DNA from: Hormiphora californensis
Taxonomy: Eukaryota > Ctenophora > Tentaculata > Cydippida > Pleurobrachiidae
Reading direction: 5' to 3'
Length of the DNA stretch: 64,000 nt
NCBI GenBank assembly: GCA_020137815.1
Contig: CM035350.1
Coordinates: 1,484,335-1,548,334 of the forward strand
Of the stretch, positions 32,341 to 44,255 are shown one piece after another. The notes beneath the pieces are model-generated. The model searched no databases. It saw only the letters and a program-made list of their open reading frames with translations, and was not told where the DNA came from. The position numbers and the translations under genes are program-made. How positions within the stretch are numbered: position 1 is the first letter of the stretch; each line of letters opens with the position of its first letter.

Positions 32341-32497
32341 AATTATCGAATTTTACAGGCATCACAAATCCAATAGTTCATCGTCTGTTTACCGATAAAA
32401 AATCCTTATCAATTCACTCATCAATGACTGGCCCGCCTCGCAGCGGGCACCTCTCAATCGACCATCACCCAATCGGTTCCTTGCCACTAGTATTGTC

Positions 32498-33274
32498 TCA
32501 GTAGGGCCTATATCCAAAGGCTCCCCGCTGGCTGCTAGGCCTAAGGGGTCCACCGTACCCGAACGGGTAGGCGGGTTGGAAGGTGGCAGCAGGGTACCCG
32601 TAGTTGCTGTACCCGTAGTAGCTGTACCCAAAGGTATCCAACCCTGGACCCGGATAAATCTCCATCTGTTGCTTTCGCATTTCCTTGAACTTCTTCTGGA
32701 TAGGATGTCCCTCAGGAAACTTCTTGCGACATTCCAGTCGAAACTTTCCTATCTTGTGGACAACGCTGCGAGGCGGATTCTTTCCGTTTACCGCCTTTTC
32801 CACGGCCTCGGTAGTAGCAAAAACAATGAAACAAAAGTGCTTCCTCCGCTGGGTATCTTGGTCAATGACTGTTTCAATTTTCTCAATTTGGCCAAACTGG
32901 TCGAAGAACTCTGTGATTTCTTGCTCGGTAAGGGACTCAGGTAGGCCGCCAACAAACAGTTTGTTGGTCTTGGTGCGGTCCTTGTAAGGGATGGCCCGGG
33001 CAACCACAACTTCCTTCTCATCTAAAAAATGTTGCTCTTCGACCAACTTATCAATAACAGTGCCATCCTGGTAGGTGATAAAACAGAACCCCCGGGACTT
33101 TCCAGTTTCATCCACCTTGAGATCCACGTCTCCAATAGTACCATATGACGAGAAGTAGGACTGAATAGTTTCCCGAGTGGTACTTTCCTCGAGCAGTCGC
33201 ACGATTATCTTTCTAGAGTCAATGTCATCAACGGTGTCTTCCATCGTGAACCCCTCGTCATTGTAGCCGGCCAT
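32498..33274 (-). CDS. Two-RRM hnRNP-like RNA-binding protein, cluster gene 4
   Basis: A complete single-exon frame of 258 residues. RRM1 covers about 21-97 (RKIIVRLLEE, KSRGFCFITY) and RRM2 about 104-180 (KLFVGGLPE, RKHFCFIVF), then LECRKKFPEGHPIQKKFKEM. The short Tyr/Gly/Pro tail ends GAFGYRPY, a PY-type nuclear localisation signal. It is the shortest of the four cluster members and has almost no N-terminal extension. The role is inferred to be nuclear or shuttling mRNA binding, as for hnRNP D/AB/Musashi relatives. Confidence 0.87.
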   Translation of the reverse strand: MAGYNDEGFTMEDTVDDIDSRKIIVRLLEESTTRETIQSYFSSYGTIGDVDLKVDETGKSRGFCFITYQDGTVIDKLVEEQHFLDEKEVVVARAIPYKDRTKTNKLFVGGLPESLTEQEITEFFDQFGQIEKIETVIDQDTQRRKHFCFIVFATTEAVEKAVNGKNPPRSVVHKIGKFRLECRKKFPEGHPIQKKFKEMRKQQMEIYPGPGLDTFGYSYYGYSNYGYPAATFQPAYPFGYGGPLRPSSQRGAFGYRPY

Positions 33275-33284
33275 GCAGAACTAC

Positions 33285-33415
33285 TACTACTAATGTGGGA
33301 TGGTGGTAAGTGGAGAACTACTAATGTGGGAGGGTGGTAAGTGGAGAACTAATAATGCGGGAGGGTGGTTAGTGGAAAACTAATAATGTGGGAGGGTGGT
33401 TAGTGGAAAACTACT
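33285..33415. repeat. About 40-bp tandem repeat upstream of RRM gene 4
   Basis: Four copies of a unit like AACTAATAATGTGGGAGGGTGGT(A/T)AGTGGA directly upstream of the gene 4 ATG, probably in its 5' UTR or promoter. Confidence 0.8.
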
Positions 33416-35256
33416 ACAATTAGAAAGAACAGTCTCTAAGCAAATAAGAAAACCAGGCCAGGGGCGTCGGGAGATGATGGCTCGAGCTTGGCAATGACCA
33501 TGCAAATGTTGGGGGAATAAGCTTATGATAAGGTTTGAAGCGACGCTTTTGAAAGCAAGGCTGGGTCATCCGTACGAGAGTCACTTAAGGGGAAGGCACA
33601 CACGATGGCACGGGGGGAAAACGTTAAAATCTGGGTGCCTTTCGTTGCTAACAATTCGTAGTTTTGGCGCGTGCGACGGGTTAGGGCTATCCCTTAGGGT
33701 CTGGTTAGGGTTTGGTTTGGGGTTATCGGATAGGGCTATCGATTCTCTAACAGATACCGTTTAGTTTACTCAAATTGGCCATGTGGTTGCGTGGCTATAG
33801 CCGTTTGAAAAAAGTCGGTCTAAGTGTACTCTTTTGGTAGCGCCCACTGTAAACAGGCTGCAAGGCACCCAGATTATAATCGCGCCCGGCACGGGGATGA
33901 AAAGGGTCTCAAAAATATTTTAAAATTTGTGAGGTCAAACAACAACGCTGAGCTCCGGCTGCGTCGTGATTAAAAAAGTTGCAATACCTGAATCGCGGCG
34001 CGTTTTGTAATTGCGCGTGACACAGCTGTGCTGACAACTTTTGTTCTCATGCAAGGTGCAACACGCGCGCGACGTCTAAGCTCGCCATGTCCAGGATCCA
34101 TATTTTGAATCTTCAGCGATCAAAACACAACAGTTAGATTAATAATCTGATGTCGCCCTAATTTTGATGAATCGATGACACCTCTCAATTTTATTAATTT
34201 CTGGTGATGATAAGAAACGAAGCCGAGCTCTCGATAATCCCAATTCCTGAAAACTTCGTGGCGGGATAGAGGAGAATATTGCACTTTGGAGGCCTCTCAG
34301 TCTCTACGAAGCTATGATCAATCCAATTAGGATGATTATTTCCGGATTTAATTCAATCTAACTGAATCATTATGAGTAGGGTAGGTTTGGGATATATTTA
34401 TTTGATTTTAACCAAGCTTCCCTTCCATTTTTTTCATCGCTTCAGAATCATTGCATCAAATGCCCCCATGTATGCCCTTCAAGCCACATAGTTTTTTTTC
34501 AGACATAGAGAAGGTCGAGCAAGGCACCCTTAAATAAAAAATTGGACTTCTTCGACCCATCTCCAGTGCCATACTGCCACCTTTATATTCAAAATACAGA
34601 GCAACATGTGCATATAATGGCACAAATATGCGTGAAGGGTGGCTGATGGAGTCAGGGGGAACCGACCCATGAAAATCTCATTAACTTTCAGCTTTTCCTC
34701 CGAACTGCAACCATTTTTATAGGGGGGAGAAAGAATGGACAAATGGGTTCAGTGACTGAAAATAAGAAACAAATTCAGTACACAACATAATAAATTGTTA
34801 TTCTCTTTCTCAATAAATGTTATAAAGAAATGTTACTTTGCTTAAAAAATGCACAAAAACTAAAACAATCGCAGTCCAGTTTTTACATCACCAATGTATA
34901 TCATCGGTTATACTCCATAATGAATCGGCAGTGTTTTGTCGTCGCTTTGTCAGTTGTCCTCACCTTTTGTCAGTTTGTCGTCTGTCGCTTTAATTCCAAT
35001 CGTGGGCATGCATTGATCGTATACCTAATAACACATTAAAATATAACTTCATGCGTGGTACATATGATATGAGTCTCATGATAAATCAGATGTGATGATT
35101 ATGTACGACTAGAGACTCGGTGATTTATTTCAGGAAGAAATACTGAAATAAGTTATCTAGTCTCTCTTCGTACATAACCAAATAAAATCAGATTTGTTTT
35201 CCTAGTGAATCCTATATAAAATGTCTTTGCTCCTAATCAAGTGAAGCGAATAGAGA
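33416..35256. other. Intergenic region RRM gene 4 / UNC93-like
   Basis: CpG-richer sequence at about 33870-34090 could hold the promoter of RRM gene 4. The remainder is AT-rich. The open frames at 34530-35039 lack any recognisable feature. Confidence 0.5.
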
Positions 35257-35328
35257 GTGTCTCTATTTCCCAACAGAGCACACAGAGTGTCTCTATTTCC
35301 CAACAGAGCACAGTGTCTCTATTTCCCC
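35257..35328. repeat. Three-copy repeat spanning the UNC93-like stop codon
   Basis: GTGTCTCTATTTCCC is repeated at about 35257, 35287 and 35313 (spacings 30 and 26 bp). The third copy contains the UNC93-like stop codon (35319-35321 on the minus strand), so the end of the coding region has been duplicated into the 3' UTR. Confidence 0.8.
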
Positions 35329-38300
35329 TCCTGTTCCTTTGGTGTCACCACCACACCACCGGTACAGGGGTACACACTACAGCTCCCTGTTCTCTTCCTC
35401 TCTAGTACCTCTATCACGGTGTATCCGACGTAGGAAGCAAGCAACCACCCCACCATCAAATACATAAACACCTGAAACAGGGGACTGGTTAGGACGATAT
35501 GGGGTTTCTGGCAGACTCTTGGAGAGTCTCCTGTCCAGGGAAGACTTTGGTAATTTGTTTTCTGTGGCAGTATTTTAGAGGTTAGGAAGAATGAGTTGCA
35601 TAAACTGAATCTCCTCTTCTAAATGAGTGATTTTCTTCTAGCAGATTAGATCAAGCACTGAGTGTGTGAATGGAAGAGAGGGGTGAAGTTAAAACAGTGA
35701 ATCGGGTGGCCCTTTTGACAAATTTACTTCCCCCTACGATCCCGGTATATATTCAGCCCTGAATTCCAACAAACAAAGACATTCGTGAAAGGGGAGTTAA
35801 CTGGGCTCTCAGCACCGGGGGTCTGATGTCATCTATGATAAAAGCCTTTGTTTTTATTTCGTTCCTTTTTCTCCAACTATAAAATCCCTCGGGAAATATT
35901 TTCAATAGAAACCGAAAAATTAGAATATGTGGAATCACCTCATCTCTCCGTTTTCTATCTCACTCTCCTCCTCTTCATTCCTCTTTCTCACTGCCTCTCA
36001 CCCTCTCTTTCTCTATCCATCCAGTTATGTTATGATGACACGTAGCATATTTATGTTGTAGTTATATTGGATAACTATGCAATAATATATTCCGCTCTGC
36101 AGCATTTATTATGGAAGTATCTCTAGTAATATAATATTATTCCGGGAGCTTGTGGCCCTGCTTAACTTGATCCCCCTCTCTCCTAGACGACAGCAAGCAG
36201 ACAGGGATGGCCAAAAGGAGAACAACAATAATATTGGGTGGGGTCCGAGAAAGGATCTGGGGGTAAATACATGTATATTATGTAAACTGTTTCTCTCTCC
36301 CAATCTCTCATTCTTCTTTCTATTTTCTCTCATTGAGATATCTAGAATAAAATCGTCACGAGACTCTCAGTTGTGGCAACTAGACTCTATGCATGTACAA
36401 CCGTTATGTCTCATGCAGTAACACTCTTGAATATCTAGCTTGCAAGTTTTAAACGGGAGTACTGCAGTCAGACATCGATTTACCGGACTCCTAAATGTCC
36501 GAAATGTCCTAAATCTCCGGTTTATCGAGGTTACCCGTTATATCGAGGTTTGACTGGGTATGTAATTCATAAATTGGTTCTAGAATGTTCTCTGTCGCAT
36601 CTTGTGACGAGCTCTATCTGGCATGGCATGAATCCAGATGTGTGTGGATCATTCTAAACTATTAGTAAGCAGCAGAAGAAGAAGAAGAAGAAGCAGCTAT
36701 TAGTCTGATTGAAATCTTTCCCCTCCCATTGGGTGATGTATACCGGCCCAGTTCCCCTCCCATTGGGTGATGTATACCGGCCCAGTTCCCCTCCCATTGG
36801 GTGATGTATACCGGCTCATTTCCCCTCTCATTGGGTGATGCCTCACCCTCCCCAGCTCAGATCCCACCACATTACTAATTGATCAAATTACCCTTAGTTG
36901 TAAGTTGTTTGAGAGGAGGTAAGCAGCAAGGAATCCAATGCTTTCCCAAAGTCGGTAGTTAGCAAACGCAGGCTCCTCATTCCCAACAAAGATTACACCG
37001 TAAAACGCTGAGGGAAATTATACTTTAGTGTGTATTGAGGGAACCAGTTTCATAAAGATAATATCTAGCAGGTCCTGATTATGTTTTGCAAAGGTCATTG
37101 GTCAATATGGTAACTTGATTTATTAGGCTGCTGCAGGGTGCATAGATCACTGAGATATGTATCTTGGGACCCCTTTTTTCTAAAAGTAGATCCCACAAAC
37201 TAACCCCCTGCCTAACCTCGTACAACCTTGTATTGTTCATACACACACAAGTACAACCCTTACACACACAAGTACAACCCTTACCATTGATCTGAGTTTG
37301 CCAGACAGCATCAGCCATGCCCCACATCACTGCAAAGAGGTACAGGTAGGAGTGGATGGTGGGGGTCCATTCTAACAGGATGAATATCACCACCAGATTC
37401 AGAACTGACGCTGTAGAGGAAGGGTTGTTAGTTAGCTTCTTTTTCTAGATTTATCACTCATAAATCTAGAAAAAGTGACGTCATTGACAGAGTTATTACA
37501 TAACAACATGTCATGAATCTCATAATATGAGATTTATGACATGTTGTTATGTAATAACTCAATGACGTCACATGATAGTCATTAGTATAACGTACCCATG
37601 GTAAACACTGGCACTCTCCCAATTTTCTTCAGTAGGTACCCAAATGTTACGGAGCAGAAGGCATCCGCAGAGGCGTAGACGATGATAAAGTAGCCAATGT
37701 ACTGAATACCGATGGGACACTTGATATACGCCTGGAGAGGGGAGGGGGTAGTTAGCATGATCTGGGTGGTTTTTTGCTAAAATACCAGGATTCTTGAGTG
37801 ATTCTTTACTCAATAAGATTAGTGAATGATTAGAAGGAGGGGAACATAAAAGAGACGAAGTATAATACTGGGGAGTTGTCAATAGTCTGATAGGGCCGAA
37901 AGGGCCCGAAGAAAGTGAGATAAGAGAGAAAGGGCATTGTTTATTAGATATAAACTTGACTGATAACGTGTTACAACGTTTAGTGGTAATTTGAGTTCAA
38001 GTTTCACGCATAGAAGAGTCTTCCTGCGAATGCGAAAATTTGCAACAAGATAAGAAATGACCCTCTGCATAAAGGTTAAGGAGTAAGGACGCTATTTGTG
38101 AGGCCAGGACAGCCAGAAGAGCAACATGATATGAACCTGCCAACACACGACGAGTTTAACTCATTGTGGAGTGTGGTAAGTGGTCTTTATATGAAGCGTC
38201 CCGCCCGAGAGAGTCTGAGAAATCAAGTTTTTACATACCACAGTGAAGGATGCCCCGAACCAGCCCTGTTCTATCCCACTCCAGATAGTAAGGGGTGTTA

Positions 38301-41300
38301 TCAGCATCTGGTACTTGTTATTAGCGAAGTGAGAAAAGGTAGCCATTAACAGTTGGATTCCACTTTTACCCTGGGATATAATGGAGGTGATGGGAGGAGG
38401 ATAGCTGTGATGTCGGTATCCTTTCAGTTGTGGGAGAGACCTATCATCTCTAGCTCTGATAATTATAATTTATAGTGCCTGGAGTTTGGAATTGCTGTCT
38501 TGTGGAGAACTATAGCTTGTCTAATGTCATCCTTACTTCTCACTCACACTCCCTCCATCTCTCTCTCCCTTTCTCTTTCTATATCTCCCTCCTTCTCTCT
38601 CTAAGATATCCCGCTGGTATGTTATAGGATCACGAGACTCAAAGAGAGAGAGGTCATAAGGTCATCCCTGCAGTCACAAGATGGAGTGAGAGCTGGATGA
38701 CAGTCAGCCTCAGACTGATGACGGGTATAGTGATGATATATCCTTCTAGATATATTTCTCTTGCTTGGCTTTTCTCCATCTCACCTAGAGAAACAAATCA
38801 TCCGAATCTTCCCAATCATCCCTCTCATCACCATCTCTATACAACCTCTCTTTATACTCAAAGAGAGGGGGGGGGGGCCTCATATCGGGACATAAAGTTT
38901 GGGGGATACCTAGTTGATATCTTAAGATATCTTAACAAGATAGACAACGATATAATGGTACTAAATCAAATAAATTGACAGTTGGTATCTACCTACCTCT
39001 TGTTCCCTTCGTTCATCCTCCCCGTAGGTAGAGAGGGGGTCCAGGAAGAACATGATGATAAGAGGTCCAATGACTGAAAAACACAGGTAGATCCCTGCCA
39101 GGGTATACACCTGAGAGAAACACACCCGGCTGTTAGTGTGTCATGCCTTCCACCGCTCAGATCTTGGCCTTACTTCCCCGCTCAAATCGGTTCAACAGGT
39201 GAGGAGCAGATAGAAATGTAGTTTTCCATACCCCACACAATTTTACCTGGGTCTGGCTAGGTCCAGATGTGTCAATGGCAGTGTCCTGATCTGATCCATC
39301 AGCCGAATTATTTGCCTGAGGAACGACATAGTTGGCTCCACACATCAGGTTGATTTCTTCTTGCGACCTATTGAAATCTTCCTCCGGCTTCAGAACTGGT
39401 TTGGGAGGGAGAGTTAGTAATCAGAAGTCAAGGGTAAAGATATTGGGTGAGAAAAGGCGACATGTTTTAGTGCCACGTGTGCCCATCCAAAAGTTGTTGC
39501 TTTTGGATTTTGAATATTCTACTCGCAACTACATCACTACAATTCTAGATCTTTCTGGAGATCTACGAATTCCATGCCAGATACCTCACAAGTCACAAAT
39601 ATATGCGCATATTTGTGACATAATTGCTCCTAAATTGTTGGCTCGTGGAGGATATATCGACCGTCGACCCGACTATAATAGTGATATAGTGACATACCAT
39701 CAATCTTAGTCAGGTGATACTTTTCCGGCTTGGTGGGAAAAGTAACTTTTCCGGGTTAAAGCAGAAACCCCGCAGAATTATATGCTGACGTAGTGTCTAA
39801 ACAAGGTTTTTTAACATCTCAACCCCCTTTACCAAGTCATGGGTTCTACTTGAATGACGTGAGATTATATTTCAGATAGCAAAAGCAGCCCGGCCAGTGC
39901 GTCTCTGCAGTATGAGAATATGGAAATTATCCGAGAATCCGTGTTTATCTATTCCACCTAAAGCAAGGAGCCAGCAATCTCCCCTCAAGCAAATCTCCCC
40001 CCTCTCTCCCTCTCTCTCAATGAGGTGATCATAATCCCGTGACAACAAGGATAGTCCTGGTTAATATCGGTCATCCCCCCCATGACTGACAGGTATGGGA
40101 ACCCTTCAGTAATGACGTACTGCATATTCCCAACCCAATAGTAAACAAACAATAGTGAGCCGTGCCAGCAGATGGAGGTTTACTTGCCGAGATGTGAAAA
40201 TAAGGGAGATATGACGGATAGACATGTGCATTTATAACCGTTATGAAACTCCTGCCAGAGTCTGCCAGAGCCCCACTATTTGGTATTATTATATCTGTAA
40301 CAACCACCCAATACCCAAAACCCAGGTACCTGTAACGGAGACGATATTTCCCCAGATTCCCCACGTTTGGAACAACATGAAGAAGATCCCAAAGAACCGG
40401 TTGATCAGAATCTCAGGGTTGACCCCCTTCATTCTTCCAGCGTAGGTACCCATCTGGGAGAGATAGGTACACTTGGCACTCCACATGGGGGCAGCACCCA
40501 GACCTGGCGTGATAAAGTAGTGGGGTTAAAGGGGCAGCTCCCAGACCTGGTGTGATAAAATATTGGGGTTAGAGGGGCAGCTCCCAGACCTGGTGTGATA
40601 AAATATTGGGGTTAGAGGGGCAGCACCCAGACCTGGCGTGATAAAATAGTGGGGTTAAAGGGGCAGCTCCCAGACCTGGTGTGATAAAATAGTGGGGTTA
40701 GAGGGGCAGCTCCCAGACCTGGCGTGATAAAGTAGTGGGGTTAGAGGGGCAGCTCCCAGACCTGGCGTGATAAAATAGTGGGGTTAAAGGGGCAGCACCC
40801 AGACCTGGCGTGATAAAGTAGTGGGGTTAAAGGGGCAGCTCCCAGACCTGGCGTGATAAAGTAGTGGGGTTAAAGGGGCAGCACCCAGACCTGGCGTGAT
40901 AAAATAGTGGGGTTAAAGGGGCAGCTCCCAGACCTGGTGTGATAAAGTAGGGGGGGGGGGGTAAAGGGGCAGCACCCAGACCTGGTGGCAGGATAGGAAA
41001 AGAACAAGGGGCAGCACTCAGGGTTTTGGGGGTTTTTGTGACAAATACGGGCCACAACAGGGGGGACAATGGGTAAGGGGAGATGTTCTCTACCAAGAGG
41101 GGAGTGGGGTTGTGGGTGTGTTGTTGTTGTTGCACAGCGGACCTTGTCTGAAAATCAGATTACACTTGTCTAGTTTTGTTTCCTCATATTTGTGTAGAAT
41201 CTCACCCGGACCCCTTCATAGTTCATTTATATTTCTACTTTCTTCCATGTCATATTTTACCACCTAATTTGTCGGCCTTCCCAAATATTGTTGTGACAAA

Positions 41301-43034
41301 TCGGACCCGGCCACTTTTCTCTTTTTCTTTCCCTCTGGCCCAGTCAGTGTTCTAACATGTTTTATCTCTCCCCTCCCACGTGGTATATAAGCTAATCAGA
41401 GAGTATGTATTTTAACTTATGGTCTGATTCACCACACCCATCAAGTACAGGAGGTAAATGTGGGGCACACTGGTTTTGGGAGCTGTCCAACAGTCACAAC
41501 CCCTCAGAGATACTATAGTAAAATAATAATACATACCCAGTACGAAGGCAGCAGGGATTAGAGTTCCCCATTTTGGGTAGAACTGGGCTGCAATGTAGAG
41601 AGTGTACATGAACTGACACACCACCAGGGACTTCTTTACTTTTAGCCTGAAGAAAGAGGGAAATATAAAAACAGGGTCTTAGGGGAGTGATCGGGAATGT
41701 GAATTTCCGTAATTGGTAATAGCCAATAGGTACTTGATGTCATGGGGCATGGTGTGCTATTTAGAGGGGGGGGGAAATGACGTCACTGGAGAGGGAGGAA
41801 GGTGTATACCAGGTGGCATATTGCACTGCAAATGGATTTGAAAATTGCAGGATTTAAATGTAAGTTGCGGGTTAGAGGCGGGAAATGTGTAGCACACGTG
41901 TGGGTGTACAATGCGTCATTGTGTTGAGGATTGTGTTGCTGCAGTAGTCCGGGTTTCAGCTGTCAATATACAATGACACACGCCCTACATCTGCAGCAGC
42001 ACTCTAGTGTAATACATTGTCTTGGAGCTACACAGTCACCTCATTTATACTGTAGTGATTCATTATCTATTCGCTCATCTACATACACACACTACATTCT
42101 TACTTCTCATACACAAAAACTTCATCCTGAACCTACTTTTTAATGATGAACGTGGGTAGAAAGAAACAGCTGAGAATGATGGTAGCATAGATAGTAGCCA
42201 GAGTATAGACACCAATACCCTCACTCTCGTTCAGGGAAGATTGGAGAGCTGCCATATTTTGAAAGGCCGTGAAGAGAAACATGAATCCCAAACTGACCAC
42301 CACAACATTCTTCCACATTCGAATATCGTCCTGCCTGCCCCATGTCTTGGGGGAAACCTGTGAAAAGAAATACAGATAAGTGATCAGTCCGGGTAGACAG
42401 GGGGATTAGTTAGGGAGGGGGTTTAGTGGGGGTTAGTAGGAGAAAGGTGTTGCTGCTGCAGGAGACAATGGAATTGATAGGACCGCTCCAGATAAGAGAG
42501 GTGGAAGGGAGAAAACAATTATTGTAAATCCTGCTAACGACACCCGATAACAATTCTTAGTTGTCCCTTTCACCTTTGAGTGCTCTAAAAGTAGAAGTGA
42601 GAAACATAGACTTCATTAAATTCTCCAAAGGCGGAGGAAAAGTTCAGTTTAAATGACAGAAATAAAGAGAAGAAAAAAGGAATGACAAAGAAGCAGGAAT
42701 ATGCAAAGAATTGCTAATGAGTTGCCGTATTACGTTCAGCTTTACAACTGCTGAGTTGGCAGGATGTACAGCTGCAGTAGACACTAGACAGTATTTTGTA
42801 CAAATAGGACATTGAGATGAGAAAAGAAGACAACTAGACAGGACCTCTTCAAGCAGAGCGGTAGTGACTGCAGTATCCTTCTTCATCTTTAGAAACAACA
42901 CGATATACAATAAGAGACTATAACACACGAGGAATAGTGAGGTACAAGCGAGTGTTGTCTGAAACACCCCTCACTTTTCCATAACTTACCCCATTCTCAA
43001 CAGCAGCTGCATCATTCCCATAATCCACTCCCAT
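35319..43034 (-). CDS. UNC93A-like: UNC93-like multi-pass membrane protein, 11 exons
   Basis: Exons (minus strand) are 43034-42990, 42357-42137, 41646-41537, 40503-40330, 39395-39247, 39110-38997, 38370-38239, 37731-37596, 37410-37285, 37007-36892 and 35471-35319. They sum to 1,476 nt with all phases compatible, giving 491 residues. The family is recognised from KNVVVVSLGFMFLFTAFQNMAALQSSLN, VLGLGAAPMWSAKCTYL, PLTIWSGIEQGWFGASFT, FGYLLKKIGRVPVF and NYRLWESIGF. The protein has about ten hydrophobic segments in an MFS-like fold. A non-conserved Ser/Asp/Asn-rich loop is encoded by exon 5. UNC93A proteins are membrane proteins of poorly known transport or channel-regulatory function; UNC93B1 instead traffics Toll-like receptors, and this protein lacks clear B1 features. 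Three introns or ends carry unusual repeats, listed separately. Confidence 0.9.
36465..36557. mobile_element. Pogo/Tc1-like miniature element in an UNC93-like intron
   Basis: The ends CAGTCAGACATCGATTTACC and the complement of CGTTATATCGAGGTTTGACTG form imperfect inverted repeats about 93 bp apart. They resemble the termini of the 24876-24975 element. No clear TA duplication is visible. Confidence 0.5.
36721..36850. repeat. 34-bp tandem repeat, four copies, in the last UNC93-like intron
   Basis: CCCATTGGGTGATG(T/C)... recurs at 36725, 36759, 36793 and 36827, exactly 34 bp apart, just downstream of exon 10 on the minus strand. Confidence 0.9.
37467..37571. repeat. 105-bp near-perfect hairpin filling an UNC93-like intron
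   Basis: GTGACGTCATTGA ... TCAATGACGTCAC enclose long arms (TTATTACATAACAACATGTCAT and its complement) around an AT-rich centre. The arms differ by only a few bases. It occupies most of the 185-bp intron between exons 8 and 9. Confidence 0.9.
40490..40990. repeat. 43-bp minisatellite overlapping the exon 4 splice acceptor of the UNC93-like gene
   Basis: Twelve copies of a unit containing CCCAGACCTGG(T/C)GTGATAAA(A/G)TA start at 40501 and repeat every 43 bp to 40931. One more copy lies at 40979 after a G-run expansion. On the minus strand each copy reads TTTATCAC(A/G)CCAG followed by GTCTGGG(A/T)GCTGCCCC, that is, the 3' splice site and first codons (GLGAAP) of exon 4. The lowest-coordinate copy is the authentic acceptor. 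Confidence 0.92.
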
Positions 43035-44255
43035 GCTGTTCGATATTCCTAATATCTAACCTAGCGCTTAGCGATTGGAAAATAACTGTTAGATTGACTA
43101 ATGTCCAGCCGAATATGGCTTGATCAGCTGATATCAGATGAGTAACACGTCAGTTGACAGAGAGCCAAGTGAAAGAAGCAGAATTATGTTCACAAGCAAA
43201 GACTTCCCAGCAGGAGGCAGAAATGCTGTTCTACTCTGATGTAAGATCGATTTGTACTTCGTATTTGTACCTCGAATGAACATACCGTCTCCTGATTGGT
43301 GGAAAATTTTGATCACGTGACTTCGCGTGAGCGGAGTGAAATTTTTGGGTCGATTTTGAAAATACAAAATAGCGCGAGCGCCGCGCGCGCTTTATTTCGA
43401 TACGCGCAGCGTTGCAGTTTCAAGTGAATCGCGCGTACCGTTCAATGACCCTGAACCAGGATGTATATTTTCACCTAAAACTCCAATTTCCCTTCTTCCA
43501 GGCACTATATTTTCCTGTTTTGAGAGTGTGGTCAGACCACAGAGTGACCTCTGACAGTTTAACCTCTGAAAGACATAAAACAAACCGATTTCAATAATTT
43601 AAAAAAATTGAATTATAAAAACCATGCAATGGACATTGAGCTAAAAAGTCTGGCAAATGCTTGGACTTGGAGCGTGAATCTCTCCATGATCATAATCATA
43701 TAAGTTAAGTGATTGCCACAGCAACAGAATCTCGAGTTCAACCACTCGATATTCAAATCACATTGATAATTCGAAAAAAAAAGTAGTTTTAATTCGATCA
43801 TTGAATTAAAATTGAATCAACGCTATTTTAAAATTTAACTGCACTTTAAAATAATTGTTTAAACCAAATACCATACGGGAAACGCTGGCCTATTCGTGAA
43901 ACTGGAATCAAAAAATTAACGTAAGTCTTAACTATTATATCATTATCTAGATTCCCAAAGTACTTCTTCTCTGTTAATTTCATTCATAGTTATTTTATAT
44001 CACTGTCATTTATCTAAATAAGTACATTTTAAATTTCTACTCAAACACAGGCTAAGCACACAGTGCAGTTGTCAAATACAATACAAAATACGATGCTCTT
44101 CACAGGGGGGGGGGGGGGGGGTGCGTGTCTGTATATCAAAGGACAGATAACCATAGTTCACTGATCACTCAAAGCCTCCTTCAACTTCAAGGTGGTATCT
44201 GTTTAAGTTTCTTAGTATATCTTATGTAAACCGGGTGTAAACCCCATCACTCCTC
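43035..44255. other. Intergenic region upstream of UNC93-like
   Basis: The UNC93-like promoter and the 3' UTR of the next minus-strand gene should lie here. A CpG-rich patch (GCGCGAGCGCCGCGCGCGC) sits at about 43370-43390, and a G-run of about 18 lies near 44105-44121. No gene was seen. Confidence 0.5.

Noticed and set aside
33660-33740. Telomere-like TTAGGG words
   Set aside because: Only a few scattered GGGTTAGGG/TTAGGGTTT words, not a tandem array.
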